The notes: generated by a model not told the origin, from the sequence alone. DNA of 64,000 nt from Maylandia zebra (GCF_041146795.1 NC_135174.1:1686533-1750532); one strand, 5' to 3'; positions 1-12,463 are shown, counted from the first letter of the stretch. Translations and numbers: made by a program.

Positions 1-1618
1 TTCACCTGCAATCGTAGGCGCTCCACAGCATCTTATAGGAAATAAGAAATCCTAATGATCCATCAGTTCTCTGTAAAATAAAACCAGCATTCCCAGAAAG
101 TCACATAAACCTTAGAGAGTAGAAATGTCTGTTTTACACACAAGTTTTTGTGTTTTCCTCTCTGATGAACAGAAGTTGATCCTTATGATTAGCTTCATTC
201 CTTGCTTTTGTTCCACCATACCACAGCAGGGCAACTTGTTGACTGTATATAAAGTTCCTCCATGCTGTCGGACCACAGATGTCACTGCAGGCTTTTTCTA
301 AAGGAAAACGTCTTCTTTCAGCTGCTCCCTCTTGGCGTCTCCACAGCACATCATCTGCCTCCATCTCCCCCGTTCCAGCATCCTCCTTCCTCACATCAGC
401 CCTCTGCGTGTCCTTCACTGCATCCATGAATCTTTCCCATAGGAAACATTCTTTTCTCCTGATTCTTATACTCTCCCCGAGCACTGAAACTTTGATGCAA
501 CATGCCTTATTCACACCCATTCACACTTTTTCTATGCAGTGGTGCTTTCTTTCTAGCGTCCACACTCTGATGGATGCATCAGAGACCGTTTACCACCGGG
601 GTTAGTATCTTGGCCAAGGTTACTACAGCTTTGCATCGACTTCTTTACAGCGGCTCTCACTTCCTCCGCCTTCCTCTACACTTCCTGATTCATCCTCCTC
701 TCCAATTGTCTTCCTTAATCAGCTCCTCCGGGAGCCTTTTTCAGCCCCCTTTACTTGTTAGTACGCTTCCATCTGCACATCCTTTCCAAATCTGCCTATT
801 GACAAATGCCCGTCTCTCCTTGCTTTGTAAATAAAATGGCTAAGAATAGATGATTTTGTGGAAATCCACCACTGAAATAATTCTGGTCACATCTCAGTGA
901 TCACGTCTCTGCCTCAGGGTGTCACTGCTGAGCTCTCTCCTCATTTCACAACTGAAAACAGTTTCGGTTTCATTTCTACGCAGAACTGCGGCTCGTTTTT
1001 CTGGCTACAAGGTATTTAAAAGTCTTCTTTTACCGAGCACCACTCATAACGTAACAATGTTGAATGTACATTTGAGCTTGTATGTAAAATGTGCAACAGC
1101 TGAACAGGTAAGAGGGCAGATACAGTCAGCAGGGAGTGGGCCGAACTGCGGGCCCAGCGTCGTTTCATTGGTTTCATAGTTTATATAATACATTTCCATC
1201 TGCAGTGTTTAATCACATAACATGCTTTGCGCTATCAAGCTATGAGTAATATCGGGCCAATGGCACAGTGTGGAGTATAACAGCTCACAGCATAGGATGC
1301 AAATATCTAATGGAAGTAGATGGCGTCCTGCGTATTTGTGCATCTTCATTCTACTGGATATAGTTTATCTGATGTCGGTATGTTTTAATATGACTCTATT
1401 TCTGCATGATCAAAGTCGACTTTGATCATGCTCCCGTTCTGTGGGTCCAGGTGAAATACAGAAACTAGCTGCTGCTGAGCTGTGTGAGTGAACAGGTGAT
1501 GACATGAGCTTGGGCGCTAACTTTATTATCCAGCACAGTGTCGTGTTCGTAACTGAGCTGCCCAGCATTCATGTTGTTGTGTGTGTTCATGTGTTAAGAC
1601 ACTGTGGTCCACTCAGCC
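1..1618. other. Upstream region of the NLR gene, no gene recognised
   Basis: I see no supportable exon here. The first 900 bases contain pyrimidine-rich sequence with only short incidental open frames, possibly old repeat. The stretch just before the start codon at 1619 would hold the NLR promoter and 5' UTR. The one sharp structure is a perfect palindrome at 1404-1431, listed separately. No TATA box could be assigned with confidence. Confidence 0.5.
1404..1431. promoter_or_regulatory. Perfect 28-bp palindrome upstream of the NLR start
   Basis: The 14 bases at 1404-1417 are the exact reverse complement of 1418-1431. Each arm carries an ATCAAAG/CTTTGAT heptamer, which resembles the TCF/LEF binding core, so the two sites face each other about the centre. 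It lies about 190 bp upstream of the predicted NLR start codon. The palindrome is seen directly; a regulatory role is inference. Confidence 0.5.
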
Positions 1619-4600
1619 ATGAGTCAGTGTGGAGACACAGAGGAGGGGGGCACACCATCTAAACATGCCAAGAGCATGGAAGCCTGCCTGGGCAATGAAG
1701 CTACGGGGTGAGACAAGAACTTCTTATACGGCATACAAACTAGTACTATTTCATTTTAAAATAATCCTGAGGCAATGCTCTGTGGGGGTCTCCCCCCATG
1801 GCAAACACAGTGAGCCATGTTGTAAAGGAAGTGGAGTAACCATGTGGGCTTCACCAAGTTATGTCCCTCTATGTATTTGTTTATCCAAAAAATCAGTTTT
1901 TAAAGCAAATGTTTACAAATAGAAAGTAAGTATAATAAAATCATTGACACATAATGACTGGATTTGATATCTTTGAAATTTAATATACAGTATGCTGTTT
2001 CCCTACCAGGATGCCGAAGCAGTTAGCAGGCTCTCCTCTGTCCAGCTCTATGTCCATGAAAAGTGACTGGTCTATGCACCCGCCTTTAAATTTCAAAGAA
2101 GGGAACCTCTCTGTTGACAAAAGGTAACATTTTGAAAGTCATAAAAGCAATCAGCCCTGCCTCTTTGTTTTCAAAAACATCACTAATGCTGCACCTAAGG
2201 GTTAAATGTCCACTCCATCAGGGACTTGTGAGCGTCTCATAGCACACTGCTGTCCTCACTCCTACACTTAGCTGATGTAAACTGTCAGTGTCCCGCCCAC
2301 TTTACTGTTGTTCTGCATTTCATTTGGCTCAGTTAGTATTTCATTAATCCCACGTACACCTGTAGACACCTGTAGACCCTTTATCGTTACCTACTGGTCC
2401 GTGCTGTGCTGAATATGTGCCGATCAGAGGACAGATACCAGAAATAACTGTGTACATATTCAACTTTCAGTTTATTTATGCAGTGATCCATAGTGTTACT
2501 GACCATTACTGCATTTAATAATGTTAATTGTGGATGTGTGCACGTGTGCGCTCTCTTCGCAGAGTCAGGCAACAAAAGTCTGAGGTTCATAGCTGTCAGT
2601 CTGCTCAGCAGCATCAAACAACGTTGGACTCAGTTTTTATGGTGGGAAAGTCTAAAGCACATTTTCATCACTGTTCTGTTTCTAATTGGCTCAATGACAT
2701 TCCCCTGACAGAGGAGAATATGTGCACAATGCATAAATAAATACATGCATAAATGCTGAAAGATAATTTCCTATAATATTGTCTTCCAGCTGCTTGAAGA
2801 GAACATCATCACTTTTGTGAAGAATGAGCTTAAAAGGTTTCAGAGGATTCTGCAGCGTTCCACCTGCCCAGAGAAGGACAGCGAGGATGAGGATGTGTTA
2901 GCTTCTAAGGCTGAAGAGCAGACATGGAGCACCAGGGAGGCTTTTGTGAAGATCACACTGGACTTTCTGAGGGGGATGAACCAGGAGGAGCTGGCTGTCT
3001 GTTTGCAGAGCAGTAAGGGCACTCCCACTGATGCAAAGTAGGGCTGGGCGATATGGCCTAAAATCCATATCGCAGTATAGGTTGAAGCATGTGCGGTAAC
3101 GATATATATCACAATTTATTTTCTTCTGTATACCGTATTTTCCGCACTATAAGGCGCACTTAAAGTCCGTAAATTTTCTCAAAAATCAACAGTGTGCCTT
3201 ACAATCCGGTGCGTCTCATGTATGAATTCTGGTTGTGCTCACTGACCTCAAACCGATTTCATGTGCTACACGGCGCTCAAAAATCTGTCAAAAATGTTGT
3301 AGTACGACTTTGGTAAGCTACGAAGCCGCACTGCTTGATGGATTGTTGGAGCATTACGGCTACTGTAGTCAGGAGCCTCGCAGAGTAATCTGGGTCCTAA
3401 ACTCCGTCCACTTTAGGTCCCAAAGTCAAACAAACACTGCAGCATCACTGAGAGTTAAAAACTGTCTAAATTATTTCACCTTTAATAAAATGATCAGTGT
3501 TGCTGCTTTACCAGGTGTAACAATTAAGTTTAACATCCAGGCATCCATGAAAACAGAATTTATTAAATTCAACAGCGTTAGAAGTTAGCAGGAAGTTAGC
3601 TCGCTAGCTTCCACCTAAACATGCAGTGATGTTTGTAGGGTTACTGAAGTTGGGCTAGCTGGTATATAATGATGTGCTACGTGATTGCTAGCGACACAGC
3701 TATGTTAGCATATATAGCAGATATATATATATATATAAACACAGTGAAGCTGGAGGATGAACGCTAACTTTTTTCCAATCGATAAAAGTTAACATGAGGG
3801 TTCCCGATGGTTAGGGACAAATGCAATCGCATGGCAGGATGCTCTAAATGGACCAAACTTCAGTCAGGAGAACAACTGAGATAATCCATCCACAATACGA
3901 GGTTAGTCATTAATATACTGCAACAACATGGGAATAGAGCAGCTGCCAGAGAATTCAGCATTAATGAATCAATGGTACAGAAGTGGAGGAAGCACAGTTT
4001 TTGGCTTTCCTCATATTCCAAAAGTGCTTCATCTCTTCACTATTACTGTTGCTGGCATAATTTGCAGATGATTTTTCTTGCAGCTGCTGCAATGCTTTTG
4101 ACCAAAACAGGCACTTGATGACATCATCAGCATGCACTATCGCAGTAGAGCGGTATAGTCAAAATCCCTACCGTTGGTCAAATTCATATTGTTTCTACCA
4201 TATACTGTTTATACCGCCCACCCCTAATGCAAAGCCTCAGTCTGTTGTGGGTGCACGTAGTCGTGTACAACGACTGGGATATGACACTATAACCCAGTGA
4301 TTTCTCTGCGGCTAACGTACTATTTAATGAGTCTAAAAATAAGAAATCATCCACACGGTTAGTCATTGTCTGTACAAACATTACAAGTATATTTAAAAGT
4401 ACTTGATGAGTCAATGTGACCTTTATTTCACAAAGCAAGTCATTAAGAAACGATTCTTGTTGTGATTTGGCACTGTATAGGTAAAACTGAATTGAATTAA
4501 TTCCGCAGTGGAGGCATTGCTGAGCAACTTGGGCTTCTTATTTTGCCCAGTGATATTTGGCATACAGACTGAAGCAGCCAGCCCAAGAGAAGCACAGAGA

Positions 4601-7600
4601 AGCACAGAGAAGCACACAGCTGTCGTGGTTATCAAACAGATTATATTTTATCCTCTGCTAGAAAAGCCTCATATTTTAAATTTTGACCAGCTGTTCATTG
4701 TTCTGAAATTTTAACACCATCTCATTTGTTTTTTGTCCAACAGGAGTGGGTGCATCCATTTGCCAGGATAAACTCAAATTAAATCTTAGAAGGAAGTTCC
4801 AGCATTTGTTTGAGGGAATTACTAAAGTAGGAAACCCAACACCTCTCAATCAGATCTACACAGAGCTGTACATCACAGAGGGAGGGACCGGAGAGGTCAG
4901 TGACGAACATGAGGTCAGACAGATCGAAACAGCATCTAGACGACGTGCGAGGTTAGAAAAGACAATCGCCTGTAAAGACATATTTCAGCCGCTGCTGGGA
5001 AGAGATCAACCAGTCAGAACAGTGCTGACAAAGGGAGTGGCTGGTATTGGGAAAACGATATTAACACAAAAGTTCACTCTAGACTGGGCAGAAGGCAAAA
5101 ACAACCAAGATATCCAGTTTACATTTCCATTCACTTTCAGGGAGCTAAATGGATTAAAGGAGGAAAAGTTCAGCTTGGTAGAACTCGTTCATCTCTTCTT
5201 CTCTGAAACAAAGGATGCAGAATTTTGCAGATTTGAAGACTTCCAGGTTGTGTTTATCTTTGACGGTCTAGATGAGTGTCGCCTTCCTCTGGACTTTCAA
5301 AATAATAAGATCCTAACTGATGTCACAGAGTCCACCTCAGTGGATGCACTGCTGACAAACCTTATCAGAGGAAAACTCCTTCCATCTGCTCGACTCTGGA
5401 TAACCACGCGGCCTGCAATGGCCAGTCATATTGATCCTAAATGTGTTGACGTAATAACAGAAATCAGAGGGTTCACTGACTCGAAGAAGGAGGAGTACTT
5501 CAGGAAGAGTTTCAGGAATGAAAAGCAGGCCAGCAGGATCATTTCCCACATTAAAGCATCACAAAGCCTCCACATCATGTGCCACATCCCAGTCTTCTGC
5601 TGGATCACTGCTACGGTTCTGGAGGATGTGCTGAAAACCAAGAAGGGAGGAGAGCTGCCCAAGAACTTGACAGAGCTGTACATCCACTTCCTGGTGGTTC
5701 AGGCCAAAATGAAAAAGGTCAAGTATGATGGAGGAGCTGAGACAGATCCACACTGGAGTCCAGAGAGCAGGAAGATGATTGAATCTCTGGGAAAACTGGC
5801 TTTTGATCAGCTGCAGAAAGGAAACCTGATCTTCTATGAATCAGACCTGACAGAGTGTGGCATTGATATCAGAGCAGCCTCAGTGTACTCAGGAGTGTTC
5901 ACACAGATCTTTAAAGAGGAGCGAGGACTGTACCAGGACAAGGTGTTCTGCTTCGTCCATTTGAGTGTTCAGGAGTTTCTGGCTGCTCTTCACGTCCATC
6001 TGACCTTCATCAACTCTGGAATCAACCTGCTGGAAGAGGAGCAAACAACCACTCAGATGTCAAAGCCTAATCAATATGAACTGAAACTCTTCTACCAGAG
6101 TGCCGTGGAACAGGCCTTACAAAGTCCAAATGGTTACTTGGACTTGTTTCTACGTTTCCTTTTGGGTTTGTCACTGCAGTCCAATCAGACTCTCCTACAA
6201 GGACTACTCAAAGAGACAGGCGTAAACTCACAGATAAACCAGGAAGTAGCCAAGTACATCAGGGAGAACATTGGGGAGAATCTGTCCCCAGAGAGAAGCA
6301 TTAACCTGTTCCACTGTCTGAATGAGCTGAACGACCACTCTCTAGTGGAAAGGATCCAACAGTCGTTGACATCAGGAAATCTTTTCACGGTTAAACTATC
6401 CCCTGCTCAGTGGTCTGCTTTGGTCTTCATCTTACTGTCTTCAGAAAAAGATTTGAATGAGTTTGACCTGAGGAAGTACTCTGCTTCTGAAGAAGGTCTT
6501 ATGTGGCTGCTGCCAGTGGTCAAAGCTTCCAGTAAATCTCTGTATGTTCATGCACGACCAGATAAGTCACTGTCACTTTAAATACTGTAAAGAAAGAGAA
6601 AAAATGATTAACTTCCTACTTGTTTTTTTCCTTACCCCATCAGGATGATTGGATGTAACCTTTTGAGCAGAAGCTGTAAAGCACTGTCCTCTGTTCTTAG
6701 CAAGTCCTCTAGTTTAAAAGAGCTGGACCTGAGTTACAACAACCTGCATGATTCAGGCATAAGGACAATGTTTGCAGATCTGGAGAAAAACTTTAAACTT
6801 GAGGTTCTCAGGTTGGTTTCAGAATTTTTACACTAAAATTGTATTATTTAAATATATAGGTTAGAAAATGAAACAGGGAAAGTCAGGAAACTGTTAATCT
6901 CCATAAGTTCATATGTGTATTTTCATACTTACCATTAATTTTTAGTGTGATGGCTGCACACTGAGACTCTTAAACTTTCAGCTGGATCCATTTAAACATT
7001 AAAGGCCACTCTGTGCTTTCAGGTCTAAACTTGGCCCCATAATCTAATAATGGCCAGGTCAAAGTAAAAGCTTTACTCAGTGAATATTCTTGGTGCTAAA
7101 TAGCATACAAATAGACTGATGATTATTTCTAATCCACGTTCTTTTGCTGCAGTTCGCACAATTTACAGGTCACACAGACAGACAGACAGACAGCCCAATA
7201 GATAGATTGATAGCTTGATAGATTATCTTAGGAAGAAGAAAAACATAGATCTTATTTTTTCTTAAAAGAACCACTGTATTACAGCAACCAAAAAACGTGA
7301 TTCAATAAATCAAAATCTAAATTTTATATAATAAGAAGAATTCATTTCTGAAAAAACAAACAACAACCCCAAACAAACGCTGAATTACAGGTTTAATGTG
7401 GGTTCTTTACATTTAACAGAAAAACACAGTAAATGGGGACATCAAGAGCTCAGAATAATCAATACTTAAATGTAATTGTATTTAATTAAATATAATTAAA
7501 GTATACATCTCAACAGGAACACTGAAATGAGGGGACTTCAGTTAATAAAATCAAATAGTGTTAAAAAAATGGCTAGATTCCCTGTTAGTGGTTTTAAAAT

Positions 7601-10113
7601 AAATGGAGGCTGTGCTCTTCAAGATCATGTCCCTTAAAGGTCCGATGGTGTAATGTCCAAATACCTCGGAACAATTATAGATTCCAAACTGAACTTTGAA
7701 ACAAACTGAGAAGCTTAGTCATGTTTCACAACGCTGTCTTATTTCCACCTTAATAAACCATGATGATTTCATTTAACATGATTTTAAATCAAATTGTGAA
7801 ACAGAGGAGGCATTTTTGGTTTTATTTATTTCTTCATTATGCAATATTATGCTTTTCTGTTATCTCTGTTTGTATTGAAAATGTATAGTGTCGATGAATG
7901 ACACCATAGTAACCTGAACCTACCCCTGAATGAATAAATCTATATTCAAATATTTTTCAATAATTCTCATTAGTACGAGCTGAAATTTGTTTAGTTTTTT
8001 TTCTGTATTTTTTTTATTCCACATTTCTGATGAATGCTCAATATTATGTCTTCAGGCTAAATGGCTGCGAGCTTTCATGGAGAAGCTGTAAAACTCTCTC
8101 CAGAGTTCTCAGCAGTCAGTCCTCTACTCTGGAAGTGCTGGATCTAAATAATAATGAGTTGACGGATTTAGCAGTCACGTATCTCTTCACGCCACTTGAG
8201 AGTCAACTGTGTACACTGAAGATTGTCAGGTAAGAGCTTTTCAACAACATGTGACAACATTCATATTCAAATCAGCACTTCTGAACCTGTGGTGCCTAAC
8301 ATTCAGAATCTGAAGGGTCTAGTTTGTCCTGAAAATTCTATTTTGCTGGATTTCTTATAAATTTTACTGAATTCTTTTTTTTCTTCAGGCTGGGTGGCTG
8401 TAGCCTGTCGAATGAAAGCTGTGAAGCTCTTGCTTCAGTCCTCAGTTGCCAGTCATTCAGTATGATAGAGCTGGACCTGAACAATAATGACCTGCAGGAC
8501 TCAGGAGTGGCGCTGCTGTCTTGTGGATTGAAGAGTCCTCAGTGCAAACTTGAAACTCTCAGGTTAGATAAGAATATGCTTTTGTTTTTTGTTATTTCAA
8601 GTTTTTTAATGTTGTCATATCACACATTTTCTACAGTTAATGCAAAATTTCAAACAGATAAACCCAATGATGTTGAAATGTTTACAGCTTGTCAGGTTGT
8701 CTGATAACAAAGAAGGGTTGTGCTTCGTTGAGCTCAGCACTGAGTTCAAACCCTTCTCATCTAAGAAAGCTGGATCTGAGTTATAATCACCCAGGACCCA
8801 CAGGAGTGACGCTCTTCTCTGCTGCACTGCAGGATCCACACTGCAGATTGGACTCTCTAAGGTAGGAAGACAGGTGCTCGTAACCTTATTCAAATTAAGA
8901 CTTCAGAAACCAACCTATGGATACTACAAGCAACCTGTCAGTCACATGTAAAAACATTTTTGGTTACCCTAACTGGAGCAAGAGTGTACAAAACAAACAT
9001 CATGTTCTACTTAATACAAGTGACTGAGGCTATAAACCCATCAGAAAAGTCTTTACCAAGGTCAAACAATACCATAGCCACCCACTCAATCCAGTTCAGT
9101 TCAACTTTATTTACATAACCCCAAATCACAACAACAGTTGTCTCAAAGCGCTTCATATTGTAAGGTGAACACCCTACAAAAATCAACAAACAAACCCTTA
9201 TTGGCAAGCACTTGGCAACAGTGGGAAGGAAAAACTTTAACTTTAACAGGAAGAAACCTTCAGCAGAAGCAGGCTCGGGGGAGGCGGGGCCATCTGTTGG
9301 GGTGAGGGGAGGGAGACAGGACAAAGACACGCTGTGGAAGAGAGCCAGAGATGAATCATAACTAACCATTAAATGCAGAGAGGTGTATAAACATTTAGAG
9401 ATTTGGAAGAGGGGAGTGAAGAAGCCCACGGAGGCCTCGGCCCATTGCACTGTAACTAAGGGAGAGTTCGGAGTCACCTGATCCAGCCATTAGTTTATGC
9501 TTTAGCAAAAATGAAAGTTTGAACCTTAATCTTCAAAGTCGAGAGGTTGTCTCTCTCTCCCAAATCCACAATTCGTTCCACAGAAGAGGGGCCTGAAAAC
9601 TGAAGGCTCTGCCTCCCATTCTACTTTTAAATACTCTAGGAACAACAAGTAGGCCTGCAGAGCGAGAGCCAAGTGCTCTAATAGGGTGATATGGTACTAC
9701 AAGGTCATTAAGATAAGATGGGGCCTGATTATTTAAGACCTTGTATGTGAGGATCAGGATTTTGAATTCTGGATTTAACAGGAAGCCATTTTGGATTAGC
9801 TGAAGGCTTTTCAGGGAGTTTTTAGGACTTCCTGATAATAATGAATTACAGTCGTCCAGCCTGGAAGTAATAAATCAGATTTTTTTAGAGGACAGAATAC
9901 TGTTCTGAGATGCAAATTTTTAGCTAGTCAAGCACATCGTGTCTTGCTTATCCTCCAAACTCAGCTAAACAAAACCAACGAATGTATGAAAACATTTTCA
10001 TGTCTCTTTGTTTGAATTATTATTCCAGGCTGGACAGCTGCGGAGCTCAACGATTGAAACCAGGACTGAGGAAATGTAAGTGTTTTTAGCTTGATTAATG
10101 AAGCTAAAATGAG

Positions 10114-10183
<70 letters not shown>

Positions 10184-11194
10184 CATACACCGAGTGTCAT
10201 TCATCTAAAGAAAAGACAGATCTATGACCTGGACTTTGTGAAGGTTTAAATACATTTATGATCAAACTTGATTATGTAGAGTTTGTATCATTTCTTTGAT
10301 GCCTACCAAATGTCTTTGAACTCTGTTAGCTCACAGTTAAAAGATTTGTTTCATGTTTTAGCACCGATGTGTTGTTATCACATTTCTTAATATTAAGTTG
10401 GCAAAAAGATTTTACCTTTTAAGATTTTATGCCTTAAACTTGCTGACTTGCAGTACATTTACTAATTGTTTATCTGAAGCTGTAGTATAAAATAATTTGA
10501 TATAACAATGGATTAATTTGCTCTGGGTCATGTGATCTGCGTGGTGATGCAGTCATGTGATGTGACTGGCATCAGTGCTTGGCTCTGTGGACGGTTCTGA
10601 CGGTTCTGTTTTCATTTTGATCTGCCGTCAGACGCCTGTGAACTCAAAATGGACCCGAACACAGTACACAGGAACCTTTACCTGACAGAAAACAACATTG
10701 TGACAGATGACGACGAGGAATGGCTGTATCCAGATCACTCTGAGAGGTTTGAGTGCTGGTACCAGCTGATGTGTACACGTGGCCTGACTGGTCACTGTTA
10801 CTGGGAGGTGGACTGGAGTGGGCTGGTATCTATAGGAGTGACTTACAGAGGGATTAAAAGGAGTGGTGATGGTATTGACAGTCGTATTGGTGGGAACAAC
10901 ATCTCCTGGAGTCTGGACTGTTCTGCTGACAATTATTCTGCATGGCATAATAACTCAGTCCGGATCATAGATAGCCCTGCTCCCTCCACTGAAACGAACA
11001 GAGTGGGAGTGTATTTGGACTGGTCTGCTGGCACTGTATCCTTCTACAGAATCATTTTTGATACACCAACACACATCCACACGTTCCACTGCAGCTTCAC
11101 CGAACCTCTTTATCCTATCTTCAGGATACGGTCAGAGTTCACCTGTGGTGTTTACAACTCTGTGTCTCTATGTCAGATGGATGCAGAAGACTAG
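1619..11194 (+). CDS. NLRC3-like NLR protein with FISNA-NACHT, LRRs and C-terminal B30.2 domain (fish NLR-C group), 11 exons
   Basis: Predicted cytosolic innate-immune receptor of 1200 aa. Exons: 1619-1707, 2010-2123, 2563-2641, 2790-3012, 4744-6541, 6644-6811, 8056-8229, 8389-8562, 8688-8861, 10029-10075, 10632-11194. All joins use GT/AG and keep frame to TAG at 11192-11194. The start is chosen because exon 1 ([11 protein letters not shown]...) resembles the usual first exon of fish NLRC3-like genes. Order: N-terminal linker exons with SMKSDWSM and [10 protein letters not shown] motifs (residues 1-168), FISNA then NACHT (169-767) with Walker A GVAGIGKT at 266-273 and Walker [10 protein letters not shown] around 342-346, LRR exons, and B30.2 (from about 1014) with [16 protein letters not shown] and FTEPLYPIF. 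No death-fold domain is evident at the N terminus. Introns carry a hAT element, LINE debris and an AT microsatellite, yet the frame is intact. Ligand and exact paralogue are unknown. Confidence 0.9.
3039..4226. mobile_element. hAT-type DNA transposon in NLR intron 4
   Basis: The ends are inverted: TAGGGCTGGGCGATAT at the left and its near reverse complement (14 of 16) at the right. Perfect 8-bp target duplications ATGCAAAG lie at 3031-3038 and 4227-4234. The 1188-bp body has no recognisable transposase, so it is a non-autonomous copy. It starts only 26 bp after the exon 4 splice donor at 3013. Confidence 0.88.
4449..4500 (+). mobile_element. L2 LINE 3' tail remnant
   Basis: A short piece ending in TGTGATTTGGCACTGTATA and a TGAATTGAATT tail, the 3' end seen in the longer L2 copies of this window. 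Confidence 0.6.
4744..6541 (+). other. FISNA-NACHT exon of the NLR gene
   Basis: This 1798-bp exon encodes the fish-specific NACHT-associated domain ([19 protein letters not shown] region) followed by the NACHT ATPase and its helical extensions. Walker A is at 5034-5057 and the Walker B aspartate codon is at 5262-5264. It is entered after AGC A| and left after TCT CT| at a GTATGT donor. The open frame continues to 6581 only by reading into the intron, so the protein does not end there. Confidence 0.9.
6644..8861 (+). other. Four leucine-rich-repeat exons of the NLR gene
   Basis: Exons 6644-6811 (168 bp), 8056-8229, 8389-8562 and 8688-8861 (174 bp each) all start and end in the same phase, so each encodes an interchangeable unit of two LRRs of ribonuclease-inhibitor type. 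Typical strings are [33 protein letters not shown] and [11 protein letters not shown]. The identical phase and size point to growth by exon duplication. Confidence 0.88.
6950..8055. other. NLR intron 6 with tetranucleotide tract and LINE debris
   Basis: This intron contains a short GACA/GATA-rich tract near 7172-7215 and, at about 7650-7715, sequence that translates as [14 protein letters not shown], resembling the region after the catalytic motif of LINE reverse transcriptases. The rest is AT-rich without recognisable features. Confidence 0.45.
9104..9930 (-). mobile_element. L2-clade LINE, 3' end of ORF2 plus 3' UTR, antisense in NLR intron 9
   Basis: On the minus strand this reads through the degenerate C-terminal ORF2 region, then the GC-rich 3' UTR (GGCCCCGCC and GGTTTCTTCCTGTTAAAG strings), and ends near 9104 in the short L2 tail. 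The same sequence occurs in plus orientation at 25515-25985 and 45000-45245. The ORF is broken by stops and indels. Confidence 0.8.
10115..10190. repeat. (AT)n microsatellite
   Basis: Uninterrupted TA repeat to 10170 followed by ACATAT units, in the short NLR intron before the B30.2 exon. An apparent tyrosine/isoleucine-rich open frame over it on the minus strand is an artefact of the repeat. Confidence 0.95.
10632..11194 (+). other. B30.2 (PRY-SPRY) exon of the NLR gene
   Basis: The last exon begins YACEL, followed by the PRY part ([12 protein letters not shown]) and SPRY core: [32 protein letters not shown] and [16 protein letters not shown]30.2 domains in TRIM and fish NLR-C proteins form the likely ligand-binding face. 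The 47-bp exon at 10029-10075 joins the LRR block to it. The stop codon follows the SPRY end closely, as in the family. Confidence 0.9.
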
Positions 11195-11282
11195 AGACAA
11201 ACTGCTTTCCTTACACGTTTATTTGAAGCATTTTATAATTTGAAGATAACTGACAAACATGGACTATAATGGACTATAACAG

Positions 11283-11651
11283 ACACAAAGTTTTACATCT
11301 TGGTTTGGCAGCTGCAAGTCCTGTAAGAAGCAACAACTGAATAGCATTGTTAAGACTGCCAGGAGGATTGTTGGTGCCCCTCTCTCGCCTCTGGAGGAGA
11401 TCTACAAACAGGGCCGCATACACAGAGCTATCTCCATCATCAGAGACCCCCACCACCCGTCTCATGGCCTGTTCTTCCTCCTGCCGTCTGGCAAGAGGTA
11501 CAGGAGCATCAGCTGCAGAACCACCAGGATGCTGGAAGGCTTCTTTGCACAAGCTGTGAGACTGATAAATGGACTGTGCCCCCTCCCCATCCACTCAGCT
11601 ACTCACACAGCTACACTGTAAGATCCACAATCGGACTGTGATGCCCCCTAT

Positions 11652-11702
<51 letters not shown>

Positions 11703-11975
11703 ATACTCCCCAGATACACACACTACTTACTTTAACAACTCCCTTCTGTGAAAGGGCTGCTGCTACCTGTATGAGTGTGACTGTTTAGACTTGTGTTTGT
11801 TTTAGAATTTAGATTTTATGTTCTTTATCCCCATTTATTGTTACGATTTTTTACTGCTCTTTTTAAAACTTTTTCTTTTTTAAATTGTATTGACTATTGC
11901 ACTGTAGAGGCTGGTGAGAAACAGTATTTCAGCCTGGGTAACACCAATGACAATAAACGTGAAACTAATAGACTA
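11283..11975 (+). mobile_element. CR1/Rex1-like LINE, 3' fragment
   Basis: The sequence translates as the C-terminal end of a jockey-superfamily ORF2 (SIVKTARRIVGAPLSPLEE, HGLFFLLPSGKRYRS), followed by a 3' UTR with a CA microsatellite and an AATAAA near 11952. It lies about 90 bp after the NLR stop codon, so its AATAAA could serve as the NLR poly(A) signal. That last point is inference. Confidence 0.75.
11655..11700. repeat. (CA)n microsatellite
   Basis: A run of CA dinucleotides inside the LINE 3' UTR. Confidence 0.95.
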
Positions 11976-12463
11976 TAAAGATGGAAAATTAAGGAGAAGA
12001 GCATTACAGGACATCCAGGCCTTTATACGTTTAATACATGCCTGTATTGCTGTTTGTATCACTTGGCTTCATGTATAAATAAAGAGAAGGGTATTATCTG
12101 CACTGTTTTCAATGACACAGCCTAAGGGAATCATGTATGCTATAAAAACTGTTGGTCGCAGCAGAGAACCTAGTGAAACTTCACACCAACTCTTTTGAAG
12201 AAGAGGACTCCCTATTTACTTGAATAAACTGTAAATTATCAGATCGTTATGATTCACTCATGTGTAGCTTAAATGCTGAAATAAATCTGTCTTGGACCAT
12301 TGTCAGAGCTGTTTGTTGCTGTACGTCTTATTTGCTAAATGCAACAAAATATGGTATTACTCTAATGACATGGCAAAATTAAAATACTAAATAATCATTT
12401 TTAAAAATCCATTGCAGAGAAGTTACATTTGGTCAAAGATTTAAATTATTTCCACTTATTAGT
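11976..12463. other. Intergenic, no feature seen
   Basis: AT-rich sequence between two LINE fragments. An AATAAA near 12076 could be an alternative poly(A) signal for the NLR transcript. Nothing else is recognisable. Confidence 0.4.

Noticed and set aside
4746-6581. A stand-alone 611-aa NACHT protein
   Set aside because: The frame runs through a GTATGT donor at 6542 into intron; the in-frame LRR and B30.2 exons show that it is one exon of a larger gene.
9961-10200. Tyr-Ile repeat protein
   Set aside because: Translation of the AT microsatellite only.
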